Below are positions 63,802 to 64,000 of a stretch of 64,000 nt of DNA, one piece after another. Made by a program: the position numbers and the translations under genes. The DNA is taken from the NCBI GenBank assembly GCA_963700925.1, contig OY969553.1, positions 3,162,001 to 3,226,000 of the forward strand, written 5' to 3'. The stretch is from CAWJMD01 sp963700925 (lineage in GTDB: Bacteria; Actinomycetota; Actinomycetes; Actinomycetales; CAWJMD01). Position 1 is the stretch's first letter. The number at the start of each line of letters is the position of its first letter. The notes beneath the pieces were generated by a model that did no database searches, was not told the origin of the DNA, and worked only from the letters and a program-made list of their open reading frames with translations.

Positions 63802-64000
63802 CCGTGTACTTCCTGGCCCTGACCGCCTTGCGAGCGCCGGCGGTCGTGTCGCAGTGCGAGTTCCTTTCGTCACACGGGGTGCCCTCCGCGGTGGTGACCA
63901 CCGAGCTCGCCCCGTGGGTCGAGGCCGGCCTCGACCCGGCGGTGCCCGTGCTGGCGATGGGCGACGCGGAGCACCGGCACCCGCTCTGGCGGGCTGAGCA
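63798..64000 (+). CDS. Start of a further gene in the glycosyltransferase cluster (cut by window edge)
   Basis: 67 codons are visible from ATG 63798: MTVYFLALTALRAPAVVSQC, EFLSSHGVPSAVVTTELAPW and so on, with no stop. The overlap with the previous gene and the Rossmann-like beginning suggest another glycosyltransferase or polysaccharide-biosynthesis protein, but too little is present to name it. Confidence 0.6.
   Translation, partial: MTVYFLALTALRAPAVVSQCEFLSSHGVPSAVVTTELAPWVEAGLDPAVPVLAMGDAEHRHPLWRAE

Overview
This is a 64-kb piece of a high-GC actinobacterial chromosome. The gene content points to the Nocardioidaceae, with an Aeromicrobium-like genome as my best guess. That is inferred from protein families and gene order and cannot be proved from the sequence alone. 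No rRNA, tRNA, CRISPR array, phage or transposase gene was seen. No stretch longer than about 300 bases lacks a gene.

Layout. 1-7802 is a nucleoside uptake and salvage block: a truncated BMP-type binding protein, a two-domain ATPase, two permeases, cytidine deaminase, thymidine phosphorylase and adenosine deaminase. 7831-12891 holds an alcohol dehydrogenase, a gamma-glutamyltransferase and a HelR-type RNA polymerase recycling ATPase preceded by a rifamycin-associated element. 12905-15517 has a divergent DUF2867/TetR pair, a membrane protein, palindromic repeats and a uridine-kinase-like gene. 15522-18980 (minus) is deoC with two aldehyde dehydrogenases, the second frameshifted. 19138-21395 has a serine protease gene broken by an in-frame stop and small membrane proteins. 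21406-24450 is phosphomannomutase/phosphopentomutase-like plus purine nucleoside phosphorylase and a gamma-glutamylcyclotransferase-like protein. 24577-37445 is centred on acyl-CoA metabolism: LpdA-like flavoprotein, biotinylated alpha subunit, MerR regulator with acyl-CoA dehydrogenase and carboxyltransferase, Maf, a dicarboxylate symporter, a DUF885 peptidase-like protein, and AccD5/AccE-type subunits. 37553-45794 carries birA, an adenylate cyclase, enoyl-CoA hydratase and a giant membrane protein. 45804-50866 has gtrA, purK-purE, an ECF sigma/anti-sigma-like pair and an LCP cell-wall ligase. 50952-56142 has an F420-dependent oxidoreductase, a membrane protein and three tandem secreted paralogues of unknown function. 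56184 to the end has a FadE25-like dehydrogenase and a run of five complete glycosyltransferase genes plus one cut by the window edge, likely for a surface polysaccharide.

How it works together. The nucleoside genes form a route from import (ABC system) through deamination (Cdd, Add) and phosphorolysis (DeoA, PNP) to deoxyribose phosphate isomerisation (PMM/PPM-like) and cleavage (DeoC), with acetaldehyde taken by the adjacent aldehyde dehydrogenases. BirA would biotinylate the alpha subunit used by both carboxyltransferases. The order cdd-deoA-add ... pmm-PNP-lpdA-accA3 ... maf-accE-accD5-birA ... gtrA-purK-purE ... LCP, fadE25 follows the order I recall for Mycobacterium tuberculosis Rv3315c down to about Rv3267, so the window is an old conserved backbone with lineage-specific insertions.

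Striking non-coding signals are: three copies of an exactly 65-bp element that sit at gene junctions and provide a ribosome-binding site plus start codon; three copies of a ~72-bp palindromic repeat; and a recurrent TANNNT box 6-8 nt before start codons, indicating many leaderless transcripts. Several genes are broken or shifted (aldehyde dehydrogenase 2, S1 protease, third secreted paralogue, GT2 N-terminus, TfoX fragment).
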